Assembly (NCBI RefSeq): GCF_000003605.2
Contig: NW_003105685.1
Location: 1 to 33,185 of the forward strand
Length of the DNA: 33,185 nt
From: Saccoglossus kowalevskii
Taxonomy: Eukaryota; Hemichordata; Enteropneusta; Harrimaniidae
Reading direction: 5' to 3'
Below, in pieces: positions 21,076 to 32,293 of the stretch (positions are counted from its first letter, which is position 1; each line of letters starts with the position of its first letter). Made by a program: the position numbers and the translations under genes. The notes under the pieces were generated by a model. The model was not told where the DNA came from. It did not search any database and was given only the letters and a program-made list of their open reading frames with translations.

Positions 21076-22014
21076 GATATCATATTAACAAGTCCAATAG
21101 TTAAAAGTTCGAAAATGTCAATAAATGTTTCATTAATTGGTGTTAAATTATCGTAGTGTTACTCAAAGTATGTAGAGGTCATAGGTCAGTTATAGGAGGT
21201 ACATGTGAAAGCGATATCGTTTTTGAAACATAAACAAATCTGAAATAGCCGGCAATTCGGCCGAATTTCGAATAATCGATGCAGCTGTGTGGTTAGGTGA
21301 TCGACCAATGTTTAAAGTAAAGTACAAACGGGCGTGGTTAGTTCTTGCATGGGAGACTGCTTGAGTAAATGAGCTGTTGAGTTTATTTTTGTTCCATCAC
21401 GCATATCAAAACATATAAGGAAACGTCTGCATTCTTTCTTACTGTGATGTCGATCATTGTAGTGGAAAATCGTGGAATTTTGTAACTGTTTTAATTAATG
21501 GAAAGTTTTCAAATTCTTCTAATTTCAAGAACAAGTTGCTGATCTGTCGGCACGTAGTGGGATTTACGCTGTTACCACTCCGTGCAAAGTTGTTCAAAGT
21601 GATTGCAAAGTTGTGCAAAGTTATTGAAAGGTTGGTAGATGTATTTGTATATATGGCCTATGTGGTTGGCATGTAGAAACGCGCAGTTGTAAAGTCGAGA
21701 AAACTCAATAAAAGCCAATTTAAAGCAGTCTATAGATGTTGCCATGAGGTGAGGGCAAAATGTTTGAAAACACCGTGCAAAGTTGGAAAAAACAAAGGAA
21801 ATGTTGGCGGAGTTGCTTATATATGTAACGTAAGTCATTATCATGGCAACCCCGCAGTTAAATTTCGAAAACATTAAGTAAATGTTCCGATAATGTCTGT
21901 CTTATATATAAGCAGATTATCACAACAGCCAACGGAAAAATCGACAAGAAACTGCTTACAAAGTTGTAAAAAGCGATTGCAAAGTTGATAGTTTCATTCG
22001 GGATTGTTACCTGT
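21076..22014 (+). repeat. Monomer 23 (939 bp), G-form hairpin
   Basis: The stem reads CGGCC, removing one A-T pair from the hairpin. One-base losses cluster at about 21385-21520 and shorten the copy. From about 21384 on it is nearly identical to monomer 3 at an offset near 18,585 bp. Confidence 0.95.
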
Positions 22015-22959
22015 GATATCATATTAACAAGTCCAATAGTTAAAACTCGAAAATGTGAATAAATGTTTCGTTAATTGGTGTTAAATTATCGTAGTGTTAA
22101 TCAAAGTATGTAGAGGTCATAGGTCAATTATAGGAGGTACCTGTGAAAGCGATATCGTTTTTGAAACATTAAAAAATCTGAAATAGCCGGCAATTCAGCT
22201 GAATTTCAAATAATCGATGCAGCTGTGTGGTTAGGTGATCGACCAATGTTTTTAAAGTAAAGCACAAACGGGCGTGGTTAGTTCTTGCATAGGAGACTGC
22301 CTGAGTAAATGACCTGTTGAGTTTATTTTTTTTTGTTTCATCACGCATATCGAAAATATATAAGGCAACGTTCCTGCATTTTTCTTACTGTGATGTCGAT
22401 CAATTATAGTGGGAAATCGTGGAATTGTTGTAACTGTTTTAATTTATGGAAAGTTTTCAAATTCCTTCTAATTTTCAAGAACAAGTTGCTGAGCTGTCGG
22501 CACGTAGTGGGATTTACGCTGTCACCACTACGTGCAAAATTGTTCAAAGTGATTGCAAAGTTGTGCAAAGTTATTGAAATGTTAGTAGATGTATTTGTAT
22601 GTATGACCTAAGTTGTTGGCATATAGAAACGCGCAGTTGTAAAGTCGAAAAAATCAATAAAAGCCAATTGAAAGCAGTCTATAGTTGTTCCTATGAGCTG
22701 CAGGTGAAATGTTAGAAAACACAGTGCAATGTTGGAATAAGCAAAGGAAATGTTGGCGGAGTTGCTTATATATTTAACGTAAGTCATTTTCATGACAACC
22801 CCGCAGTTAAATTTCGAAAACATTAAGTAAATGTTCCTAGAATGTCTTATATATAAGCAGATTATCACAACAGCCAACGGAAAAATCGACAAGAAACTGC
22901 TTACAAAGTTGTAAAAAGCGATTGCAAAGTTGGTAGTTTCATTCGGGATTGTTACCTGT
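22015..22959 (+). repeat. Monomer 24 (945 bp), A-form palindrome
   Basis: The first ~225 bp continue the similarity to the 3430 monomer (TTAAAACTCG, TTAATCAAAG). The second half is an unusual hybrid: C-type TGAGCTGCAGG is joined to GTAAGT and TTTTCATGAC, which normally travel with the G-type block. Confidence 0.95.
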
Positions 22960-23879
22960 GATATCATATTAACAAGTCCAATAGTTAAAAGTTCGAAAGT
23001 GTGAATAAATGTTTCGTTACTTGGTGTTAAATTATCGTAGTGTTACTCAAAGTATGTAGAGGTCATAGGTCAATTATAGGAGGTACATGTGAAAGCGATA
23101 TCGTTTTTGAAACATTAAAAAATCTGAAATAGCCGGCAATTCGGCTGAATTTTAAATAATCGATGCAGCTGTGAGGTTTGGTGATCGACTAATGTTTAAA
23201 GTAAAGCACAAACGTGCGTGGATAGTTCTTGCATGGGAGACTGCCTGAGTAAATGAGCTGTTGAGTTTATTTTTTTTGTTTCATCACGCATATCGAAAAT
23301 ATATAAGGCAACGTTCCTGCATTCTTTCTTACTGTGATGTCGATCATTTATAGTGGGAAATCGTGGAATTATTGTAACTGTTTTAATTAATGGACAGTTT
23401 TCAAATTCCTTCTAGATTACAAGAACAAGTTGCTGAGCTGTCGGCACGTAGTGGGATTTACGCTGTTAACACTCCCGGCAAAGTTATTCAAAGTGATTGC
23501 AAAATTGTGCAAAGTTATTGCAAAGTTGGTAGAAGATTTGTATGTATGACCTAAGTTGTTGGCATATAGAAACACGCAGTTGTAAAGTCGAGAATTTAAT
23601 AAAACCGATGAAAGCAGTCTATAGATGTCCCATGAGCTGAGGGTAAATGTAGAACAACCGTGCAAAGTGAAAAGCGAGAAATGTGCGGAGTTGCTATTTA
23701 TTCACTAGTCATGTCATGAAACCCCGCAGTTAAATTTCGAAAACATAGTAAATGTCCGAGAATGTCTCATATATAAGCAGATTATCACAACAGCCAACGG
23801 AAAAATCGACAAGAAACTGCTTACAAAGTTGTAAAAAGCGATTGCAAAGTTGGTAGTTTCATTCGGGTTTGTTACCTGT
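22960..23879 (+). repeat. Monomer 25 (920 bp), G-form, deletion-riddled second half
   Basis: The shortest near-full copy. The first half is intact. The stretch of about 23535-23755 has lost roughly twenty single bases, mostly from runs or doublets (GATGTCCC for GATGTTCCC, GTAAATGTAG for GTAAAATGTTAG). Both flanks return at once to normal similarity, which looks more like uncorrected consensus error than decay. Confidence 0.93.
23535..23755. other. Patch dense in one-base deletions
   Basis: About twenty one-base losses in 220 bp against every other copy, largely in runs or doublets, with normal similarity on both sides. Milder patches occur at about 3820-3910, 18290-18600 and 21385-21520. The pattern is typical of incompletely corrected long-read consensus within repeats. 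Confidence 0.6.
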
Positions 23880-24825
23880 GATATCATATTAACAAGTCCA
23901 ATAGTTAAAAGTTCGAAAATATGAATAAATGTTTCGTTAATTGGTGTTAAATTATCGTAGTGTTAGTCAAAGTATGTAGAGGTCATAGGTCAAATATAGG
24001 AGGTACCTGTGAAAGCGATATCGTTTTTGAAACATTAAAAAATCTGAAAAAGCCGGCAATTCGGCTGAATTTCAAATAATCGATGCAGCTGTGTGATTAG
24101 GTGATCGACCAATGTTTTTAAAGTAAAACACAAACAGTCGTGGTTAGTTCTTGCAAGGGAGACTGATTGAGTAAATGAGCTGTTGAGTTTATTTTTTTTT
24201 TGTTTCATCACGCATATAGAAAATATATAAGGCAACGTACCTGCATTCTTTCTTACTGTGATGTCGATCATTTATAGTGGGAAATCGTGGAATTGTTGTA
24301 ACTGTTTTAATTAATGGACAGTTTTCAAATTCCTTCTAATTTCAAGAACAAGTTGCTGATCTGTCGGCACGTTGTGGGATTTACGCTGTCACTACTCCGT
24401 GCAAGATTGTTCAAAGTGATTGCAAAGTTGTACAAAGTTATTGAAAAGATAGTAGATGTATTTGTATGTATGACCTAAGTTGTTGGCATATAGAAACGCG
24501 CAGTTGCAAAGTCGAGAAATTCAATAAAAGCCAATTGAAAGCAGTCTATAGATGTTGGCATGAGGTGAGGGCAAAATGTTTGAAACACCGTGCAATGTTG
24601 GAAAAAACGAAGGAAATGTTGGCGGAGTTGTTTATATATTTAACGTAAGTCATTTTCATGACAACTCCGCAGTTAAATTTCGAAAACATTAAGTAAATGT
24701 TCCGAGAATGTCTTATATATAAGCAGATTATCACCACAGCCTACCAGAAAATCGACAAGAAACTGCTTACAAAGTTGTAAAAAGCGATTGCAAAGATGGT
24801 AGTTTCATTCGGGATTGTTACCTGT
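23880..24825 (+). repeat. Monomer 26 (946 bp), G-form hairpin
   Basis: The hairpin is preceded by GAAAAAGCCGG. GTGATTAGG-type first half joined to GGACAG and the GTCACTACTCC module variant. The third phased module has lost one A (TTTGAAACACC), shifting its phase by 1 bp. Confidence 0.95.
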
Positions 24826-25768
24826 GATATCATATTAACAAGTCCAATAGTTAAAAGTTCGAAAATATGAATAAATGTTTCGTTAATTGGTGTTAAATTA
24901 TCGTAGTGTTACTCAAAGTATGTAGAGGTCATAGGTCAATTATAGGAGGTACATGTGAAAGCGATATCGTTTTTGAAACATTAAAAAATCTGAAATAGCC
25001 GGCAATTTGGCTGAATTTCAAATAATCGATGCAGCTGTGAGGTTAGGTGATCGACCAATGTGTAAAGTAAAGCACATACGGGCGTGGATAGTTCTTGCAT
25101 GGGAGACTGCCTGAGTAAATGAGCTGTTGAGTTTATTTTTTTTGTTTCATCACGCATATCGAAAATATATAAGGCAACGTTCCTGCATTCTTTCTTACTG
25201 TGATGTCGATCATTTATAGTGGGAAATCGTGGAATTATTGTAACTGTTTTAATTAATGGACAGTTTTCAATTCCTTCTAATTTCAAGAACAAGTTGCTGA
25301 TCTGTCGGCACGTAGTGGGATGTACGCTGTTACCACTCCGTGCAAAGTTGTTCAAAGTGATTGCAAAGTTATGCAAAGTTATTGAAAAGTTGGTAGATGT
25401 ATTTGTATATATGACCTAAGTTGTTGGCATATAGAAACGCGCAGTTGTAAAGTTGAGAAATTCAATAAAAGCCAATTGAAAGCAGTCTATAGATGTTGCC
25501 ATGAGGTGAGGGCAAAATATTTGAAAACACCGTACAAAGTTGGAAAAAAACGATGGAAATGTTGGCGGAGTTGCTTATATATTTAACGTAAGTCATTTTC
25601 ATGACAACCCCGCAGTTAAATTTCGAAAACATTAAGTAAATGTTCCGAGAATGTCTTATATATAAGCAGATTATCACCACAGCCTACCAGAAAATCGACA
25701 AGAAACTGCTTACAAAGTTGTAAAAAGCGATTGCAAAGTTGATAGTTTCATTCGGGATTGTTACCTGT
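24826..25768 (+). repeat. Monomer 27 (943 bp), hairpin stem broken (TTTGGCT)
   Basis: The usual CGGCT reads TGGCT, so the hairpin keeps only a G-T pair at that position and the palindrome is absent too. The copy is GTGAGG / GGACAG / GGGATGTACG and G-type, ending with CACCACAGCC. Confidence 0.95.
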
Positions 25769-26701
25769 GATATCATATTAACAAGTCCAATAGTTAAAAC
25801 TCGAAAATGTGAATAAATGTTTCGTTAATTGGTGTTAAATTATCGTAGTGTTACTCAAAGTATGTAGAGGTCATAGGTCAATTATATGAGGTACCTGTGA
25901 AAGCAATATCGTTTTTGAAACATTAAACAATCTGAAATAGCCGGCAAATCAGCTGAATTTCAAATAATCGATGCAGCTGTGTGGTTAGGTGATCGACCAA
26001 TGTTTAAAGTAAAGCACAAACGGGCGTGGTTAGTTCTTGCATAGGAGACTGCCTGAGTAAATGACCTGTTGAGTTTTTTTTTTTTTTTTTCATCACGCAT
26101 ATCGAAAATATATAAGGCAACGTTCCTGCATTCTTTCTTACTGTGATGTCGATCATTTATAGTGGAAAATCGTGGAATTTTTAATTTATGGAAAGTTTTC
26201 AAATTCCTTCTAATTTTCAAGAACAAGTTGCTGAGCTGTCGGCACGTAGTGGGATTTACGCTGTTACCACTCCGTGCAAAGTTGTTCAAAGTGATTGCAA
26301 AGTTGTGCAAAGTTATTGAAAGGTTGGTAGATGTATTTGTATATATGACCTAAGTTGTTGGCATATAGAAACGCGCAGTTGTAAAGTCGAGAAATTTAAT
26401 AAAAGCCAATTGAAAGCAGTCTATAGATGTTGCCATGAGGTGAGGGCAAAATGTTTGAAAACACCGTGCAATGTTGGAAAAAACGAAGGAAATTTTGGCG
26501 GAGTTGTTTATATATTTAACGTAAGTCATTTTCATGACAACCCCGCAGTTAAATTTCGAAAACATTAAGTAAATGTTCCGAGAATGTCTTATATATAAGC
26601 AGATTATCACAACAGCCAACGGAAAAATCGACAAGAAACTGCTTACAAAGTTGTAAAAAGCGATTGCAAAGTTGGTAGTTTCATTCGGGTTTGTTACCTG
26701 T
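25769..26701 (+). repeat. Monomer 28 (933 bp), A-form, 17-T run and 11-bp deletion
   Basis: The T-run is expanded to 17 T at 26074-26090, having absorbed the usual A and G interruptions. An 11-bp loss near 26182 (GTGGAATTTTTAATTTATGG) is shared only with the final partial monomer. The palindrome is retained except for its outer arm (AAATCAGCTGAATT). Confidence 0.95.
26074..26090 (+). repeat. Homopolymer of 17 T
   Basis: In other copies this place reads roughly TTTATTTTTTTTGTTTC with A and G interruptions. Here both interruptions are gone and the run is unbroken. It is either a real slippage product or a consensus artefact. Confidence 0.9.
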
Positions 26702-27642
26702 GATATCATATTAACAAGTCCAATAGTTAAAAGTTCGAAAATGTGAATAAATGTTTCGTTAATTGGTGTTAAATTATCGTAGTGTTACTCAAAGTATGTA
26801 GAGATCATACGTCAATTATAGGAGGTACCTGTGAAAGCGATATCGTTTTTGAAACATTAAAAAATCTGAAATAGCCGGCAATTCGGCTGAATTTCAAATA
26901 ATCGAAGCAGCTATTTGGTTAGGTGATCGACGAATGTTTAAAGTAAAGAACAAACGGGCGTGGTTAGTTCTTGCATGGGAGACTGCTTGAGTAAATGAGC
27001 TGTTGAGTTTATTTTTTTAGTTCCATCACGCATATCGAAAATATATAAGGCAACGTTCCTGCATTCTGTTTACTGTGATGTCGATCATTTATAGTGGAAA
27101 ATCGTAGAATTTTTGTAACTGTTTTAATTATTACAAAGATTTCAAATTCCTTCTAAATTTCAAGAACAAGTTGCTGAGTTGTCGGCACGTAGTGGGATTT
27201 ACGCTGTCACCACTCCGTGGAAAATTGTTCAAAGTGATTGCAAAGTTGTGCAAGTTATTGAAAAGTTAGTAGATGTATTTGTATGTATGACCTAAGTTGT
27301 TAGCATATAGAAACGCGCAGTGTAAAGTCGAGAAATTCAATAAAAGCCCATTGAAAGCAGCCTATAGATGTTCCCATGAGCTGAGGGTAAAATGTTAGAA
27401 CACACCGTGCAAAGTTGGAAAAAGCGAAGGAAATGTTGGCGGAGTTGCTTATATATTTAACCTAAGTCATTGTCATGACAACCCCGCAGTTAAATTTCGA
27501 AAACATTAAGTAAATGTTCCGAGAATGTCTCATAAATAAGCAGATTATCACAACATCCAACGGAAAAATCGACAAGGACCTGCTTACAAAGTTGTAAACA
27601 GCGAATGCAAAGTTGGTAGTTTCATTCGGGATTGTTACCTGT
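26702..27642 (+). repeat. Monomer 29 (941 bp), G-form hairpin
   Basis: The hairpin is followed by ATCGAAGCAGCTATTTGG, resembling monomer 5 (ATCGAAGCAGC). It introduces CACAACATCCAACGG and ACAAGGACCTGC, variants characteristic of the higher-order repeat that follows. ATTATTACAAAG is combined with GTCACCACTCCGTGG, a recombinant module. Confidence 0.95.
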
Positions 27643-29315
27643 GATATCATATTAACAAGTCCAATAGTTAAAAGTTCGAAAATGTGAATAAATGTTTCGT
27701 TAATTGGTGTTAAATTATCGTAGTGTTACTCAAAGTATGCAGTTGTCATAGGTCAATAATAGGAGGTACCTGTGAAAGCGATATCGTTTTTGAAACATTA
27801 AAAAATCTGAAATAGGGGGCAATTCGGCTGAATTTCAAATAATCGATGCAGCTGTGTGATTAGGTGATCGACCAATGTTTAAAGTAAAGAACAAACGGGC
27901 GTGGTTAGTTCTTGCATATGAGACTTCCTGAGTAAATGAGCTGTTGAGTTTATTTTTTTTGTTCCATCACGCATATCGAAAATATATAAGGCAACGTTCC
28001 TGCTTTGTTTCTTACTGTGATGTCGATCATTTAAAGTGGAAAATCTTGGAATTTTTGTAACTGTAAATTGGTGTTAAATTATCGTAGTGTTACTCATAGT
28101 ATGTTGAGGTCATAGGTCAAATATATGAGGTACCTGTGAAAGCGATATCGTTTTTGAAACATTAAAAAATCTGAAATAGCCGGCAATTCGGATGAATTTC
28201 AAATAATCGATGCAGCTGTGTGATTCGGTGATCGACCAATGTTTAAAGTAAAGAACAAACGGGCGTGGTTAGTTCTTGCATATGAGACTTCCTGAGTAAA
28301 TGAGCTGTTGAGTTTATTTTTTTTAGTTCCATCACGCATATCGAAAATATATAGGGCAACGTTCCTGCATTCTTTCTTACTGTGATGTCGATCATTTAAA
28401 GTGGAAAATCTTGGAATTTTTGTAACTGTAAATTGGTGTTAAATTATCGTAGTGTTACTCATAGTATGTTGAGGTCATAGGTCAAATATATGAGGTACCT
28501 GTGAAAGCGATATCGTTTTTGAAACATTAAAAAATCTGAAATAGCCGGCAATTCGGATGAATTTCAAATAATCGATGCAGCTGTGTGATTAGGTGATCGA
28601 CCAATGTTTAAAGTAAAGAACAAACGGGCGTGGTTAGTTCTTGCATGGGAGACTTCCTGAGTAAATGAGCTGTTGAGTTTATTTTTTTTGTTCCATCACG
28701 CATATCGAAAATATATAAGGCAACGTTCGTGCATTCTCTCTTACTGTGATGTCGATCATTTAAAGTGGAAAATCGTGGAATTTTTGGAATTGTTTTAATT
28801 ATTACAAAGTTTTCAAATTCCTTCTAAATATCAAGAACAAGTTGCTGAGCTGTCGGCATGTAGTGGGATTTACGCTGTTAACACTCCGTGCAAAGTTGTT
28901 CAAAGTGATTGCAATGCTGTGCAAACTTATTGCAAAGTTGGTAGATGTATTTGTATATATGACCTAAGTTGTTGGCATATAGAAACGCGCAGTTGTAAAG
29001 TCGAGAAATTCAATAAAAGCCAATTGAAAGCAGTCTATAGATGTTCCCATGACCTGAATGTAAAATGTTAGAAAACACCGTGCAATGTTAGAATAAGCGA
29101 AGGAAATGTTTGCGGAGTTGCTTATATATTTAACCTAAGTAATTGTCATGACAACCCCGCAGTTAAATTTCGGAAACATTAAGTAAATGTTCCGAGAATG
29201 TCTCATAAATAAGCAGATTATCACAACATCCAACGGAAAAATCGACAAGGACCTGCTTACAAAGTTGTAAACAGCGAATGCAAAGTTGGTAGTTTCATTC
29301 GGGATTGTTACCTGT
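27643..29315 (+). repeat. Composite unit: one monomer plus two 365-bp short-unit equivalents (1,673 bp)
   Basis: Two copies of a novel junction, CTGTAAATTGGTG at 28061 and 28426, each replace ~578 bp of normal monomer. The first half is thus repeated three times in tandem before a normal second half appears at about 28790. Private variants include GAAATAGGGGGCAATTCGG (shared with the next composite), GCATATGAGACTTCCTGAG and TTTTGGAATTG. Confidence 0.95.
28065..28429 (+). repeat. Short unit (365 bp), box half only
   Basis: One complete short unit from junction to junction. It keeps the CGATATCG box, hairpin region, ATCGAT, CAGCTG, GGGCGTGG, T-run and a TATA-like run (here TATATAGGG). It lacks the landmark GATATCATATT and all three helically phased modules. 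The junction lies where the intact monomer has TTAATT at both breakpoints, so short-homology-mediated deletion is a reasonable origin. Confidence 0.95.
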
Positions 29316-30623
29316 GATATCATATTAACAAGTCCAATAGTTAAAAGTTCGAAAATGTGAATAAATGTTTCGTTAATTGGTGTTAAATTATCGTAGTGTT
29401 ACTCAAAGTATGCAGTGGTCATAGGTCAATAATAGGAGGTACCTGTGAAAGCGATATCGTTTTTGAAACATTAAAAAATCTGAAATAGGGGGCAATTCGG
29501 CTGAATTTCAAATAATCGATGCAGCTGTGTGATTAGGTGATCGACCAATGTTTAAAGTAAAGAACAAACGGGCGTGGTTAGTTCTTGCATATGAAACTTC
29601 CTGAGTAAATGAGCTGTTGAGTTTATTTTTTTTGTTCCATCACGCATATCGAAAATATATAAGGCAACGTTCATGCTTTGTTTCTTACTGTGATGTCGAT
29701 CATTTAAAGTGGAAAATCTTGGAATTTTTGTAACTGTAAATTGGTGTTAAATTATCGTAGTGTTACTCATAGTATGTTGAGGTCATAGGTCAAATATATG
29801 AGGTACCTGTGAAAGCGATATCGTTTTTGAAACATTAAAAAATCTGAAATAGCCGGCAATTCGGATGAATTTCAAATAATCGATGCAGCTGTGTGATTCG
29901 GTGATCGACCAATGTTTAAAGTAAAGAACAAACGGGCGTGGTTAGTTCTTGCATGGGAGACTTCCTGAGTAAATGAGCTGTTGAGTTTATTTTTTTTGTT
30001 CCATCACGCATATCGAAAATATATAAGGCAACGTTCGTGCATTCTCTCTTACTGTGATGTCGATCATTTAAAGTGGAAAATCGTGGAATTTTTGGAATTG
30101 ATTTAATTATTACAAAGTTTTCAAATTCCTTCTAAATATGAAGAACAAGTTGCTGAGCTGTCGGCATGTAGTGGGATTTACGCTGTTAACACTCCGTGCA
30201 AAGTTGTTCAAAGTGATTGCAATGCTGTGCAAACTTATTGCAAAGTTGGTAGATGTATTTGTATATATGACCTAAGTTGTTGGCATATAGAAACGCGCAG
30301 TTGTAAAGTCGAGAAATTCAATAAAAGCCAATTGAAAGCAGTCTATATATGTTCCCATGACCTGAATGTAAAATGTTAGAAAACACCGTGCAATGTTAGA
30401 ATAAGCGAAGGAAATGTTTGCGGAGTTGCTTATATATTTAACCTAAGTAATTGTCATGACAACCCCGCAGTTAAATTTCGGAAACATTAAGTAAATGTTC
30501 CGAGAATGTCTCATAAATAAGCAGATTATCACAACATCCAACGGAAAAATCGACAAGGAACTGCTTACAAAGTTGTAAACAGCGAATGCAAAGTTGGTAG
30601 TTTCATTCGGGATTGTTACCTGT
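29316..30623 (+). repeat. Composite unit: one monomer plus one short-unit equivalent (1,308 bp)
   Basis: It has a single CTGTAAATTGG junction at 29734. It shares GAAATAGGGGGC with the preceding composite at an offset of 1,673 bp and shares its second half (GGAATTG, GGCATGTAGTGGG, GACCTGAATG) at an offset of 1,308 bp. These offsets show recent unequal exchange within a higher-order repeat. Confidence 0.95.
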
Positions 30624-32293
30624 GATATCATATTAACAAGTCCAATAGTTAAAAGTTCGAAAATGTGAATAAATGTTTCGTTAATTGGTGTTAAATTATC
30701 GCAGTGTTACTCAAAGTATGCAGTGGTCATAGGTCAATAATAGGAGGTACCTGTGAAAGCGATATCGTTTTTGAAACATTAAAAAATCTGAAATAGCCGG
30801 CAATTCGGCTGAATTTCAAATAATCGATGCAGCTGTGTGATTAGGTGATCGACCAATGTTTAAAGTAAAGAACAAATGGGCGTGGTTAGTTCTTGCATAT
30901 GAGACTTCCTGAGTAAATGAGCTGTTGAGTTTATTTTTTTTGTTCCATCACGCATATCGAAAATATATAAGGCAACGTTCCTGCATTCTTTCTTACTGTG
31001 ATGTCGATCATTTAAAGTGGAAAATCTTGGAATTTTTGTAACTGTAAATTGGTGTTAAATTATCGTAGAGTTACTCATAGTATGTTGAGGTCATAGGTCA
31101 AATATATGAGGTACCTGTGAAAGCGATATCGTTTTTGAAACATTAAAAAATCTGAAATAGCCGGCAATTCGGATGAATTTCAAATAATCGATGCAGCTGT
31201 GTGATTAGGTGATCGACCAATGTTTAAAGTAAAGAACAAACGGGCGTGGTTAGTTCTTGCATGGGAGACTTCCTGAGTAAATGAGCTGTTGAGTTTATTT
31301 TTTTTGTTCCATCACGCATATCGAAAATATATAAAGCAACGTTCCTGCATTCTTTCTTACTGTGATGTCGATCATTTAAAGTGGAAAATCTTGGAATTTT
31401 TGTAACTGTAAATTGGTGTTAAATTATCGTAGTGTTACTCAAAGTATGTAGAGGTCATAGGTCAATTATAGGAGGTACCTGTGAAAGCGATATCGTTTTG
31501 GAAACATTAAAAAATCTGAAATAGCCGGCAATTCAGCTGAATTTCAAATAATCGATGCAGCTGTGAGGTTAGATGATCGACCAATGTTTAAAGTAAAGCA
31601 CAAACGGGCGTGGTTACTTCTTGCATAGGAGACTGCCTGAGTAAATGAGCTGTTGATTTTATTTTTTTTGTTTCATCACGCATATCGAAAATATATAAGG
31701 CAACGTTCCTGCATTCTTTCTTACTGTGATGTCGATCATTTATAGTGGGAAATCGTGGAATTGTTTTAACTGTTTTAATTAATGGACAGTTTTCAAATTC
31801 CTTCTAATTTCAAGAACAAGTTGCTGATCTGTCGGAACGTATTGGGATTTACGCTGTTACCACTCCGTGCAAAGTTGTTCAAAGTGATTGCAAAGTTGTG
31901 CAAAGTTATTGAAAAGTTAGTAGATGTATTTATATGTATGACCTAAGTTGTTGGCATATAGAAACGCGCAGTTGTAAAGTCGAAAAAATCAATAAAAGCC
32001 AATTGAAAGCAGTCTATAGTTGTTCCCATGAGCTGAAGGAAAAATGTTAGAAAACACCGTGCAATGTTGGAAAAAGCGAAGGAAATGTTGGCGGAGTTGC
32101 TTATATATTTAACCTAAGTCATTGTCATGACAACCCCGCAGTTAAATTTCGAAAACATTAAGTAAATGTTCCGAGAATGCCTCATATATAAGCAGATTAT
32201 CACCACAGCCTACCAACAAATCGACAAGAAACTGCAACAAAGTTGTAAAAAGCGATTGCAAAGTTGGTAGTTTCATTCGGGATTGTTACCTGT
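30624..32293 (+). repeat. Composite unit: one monomer plus two short-unit equivalents (1,670 bp)
   Basis: Junctions lie at 31042 and 31406. After the second junction the sequence changes from higher-order-repeat variants to the general A-form, GTGAGG type (CAATTCAGCTGAATT near 31529). The exchange that ends the higher-order repeat must therefore lie within a few hundred bases of 31410. The second half is C-type with CTGCAACAAAG, a variant shared with monomer 4. Confidence 0.94.
31046..31409 (+). repeat. Short unit (364 bp), box half only
   Basis: The second complete short unit. It matches the one at 28065 closely, including TTACTCATAGTATGTTGAGG and CAAATATATGAGG, so both descend from a single deletion event. 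Differences are few (TCGTAGAGTTAC, TATATAAAGC). Confidence 0.95.
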
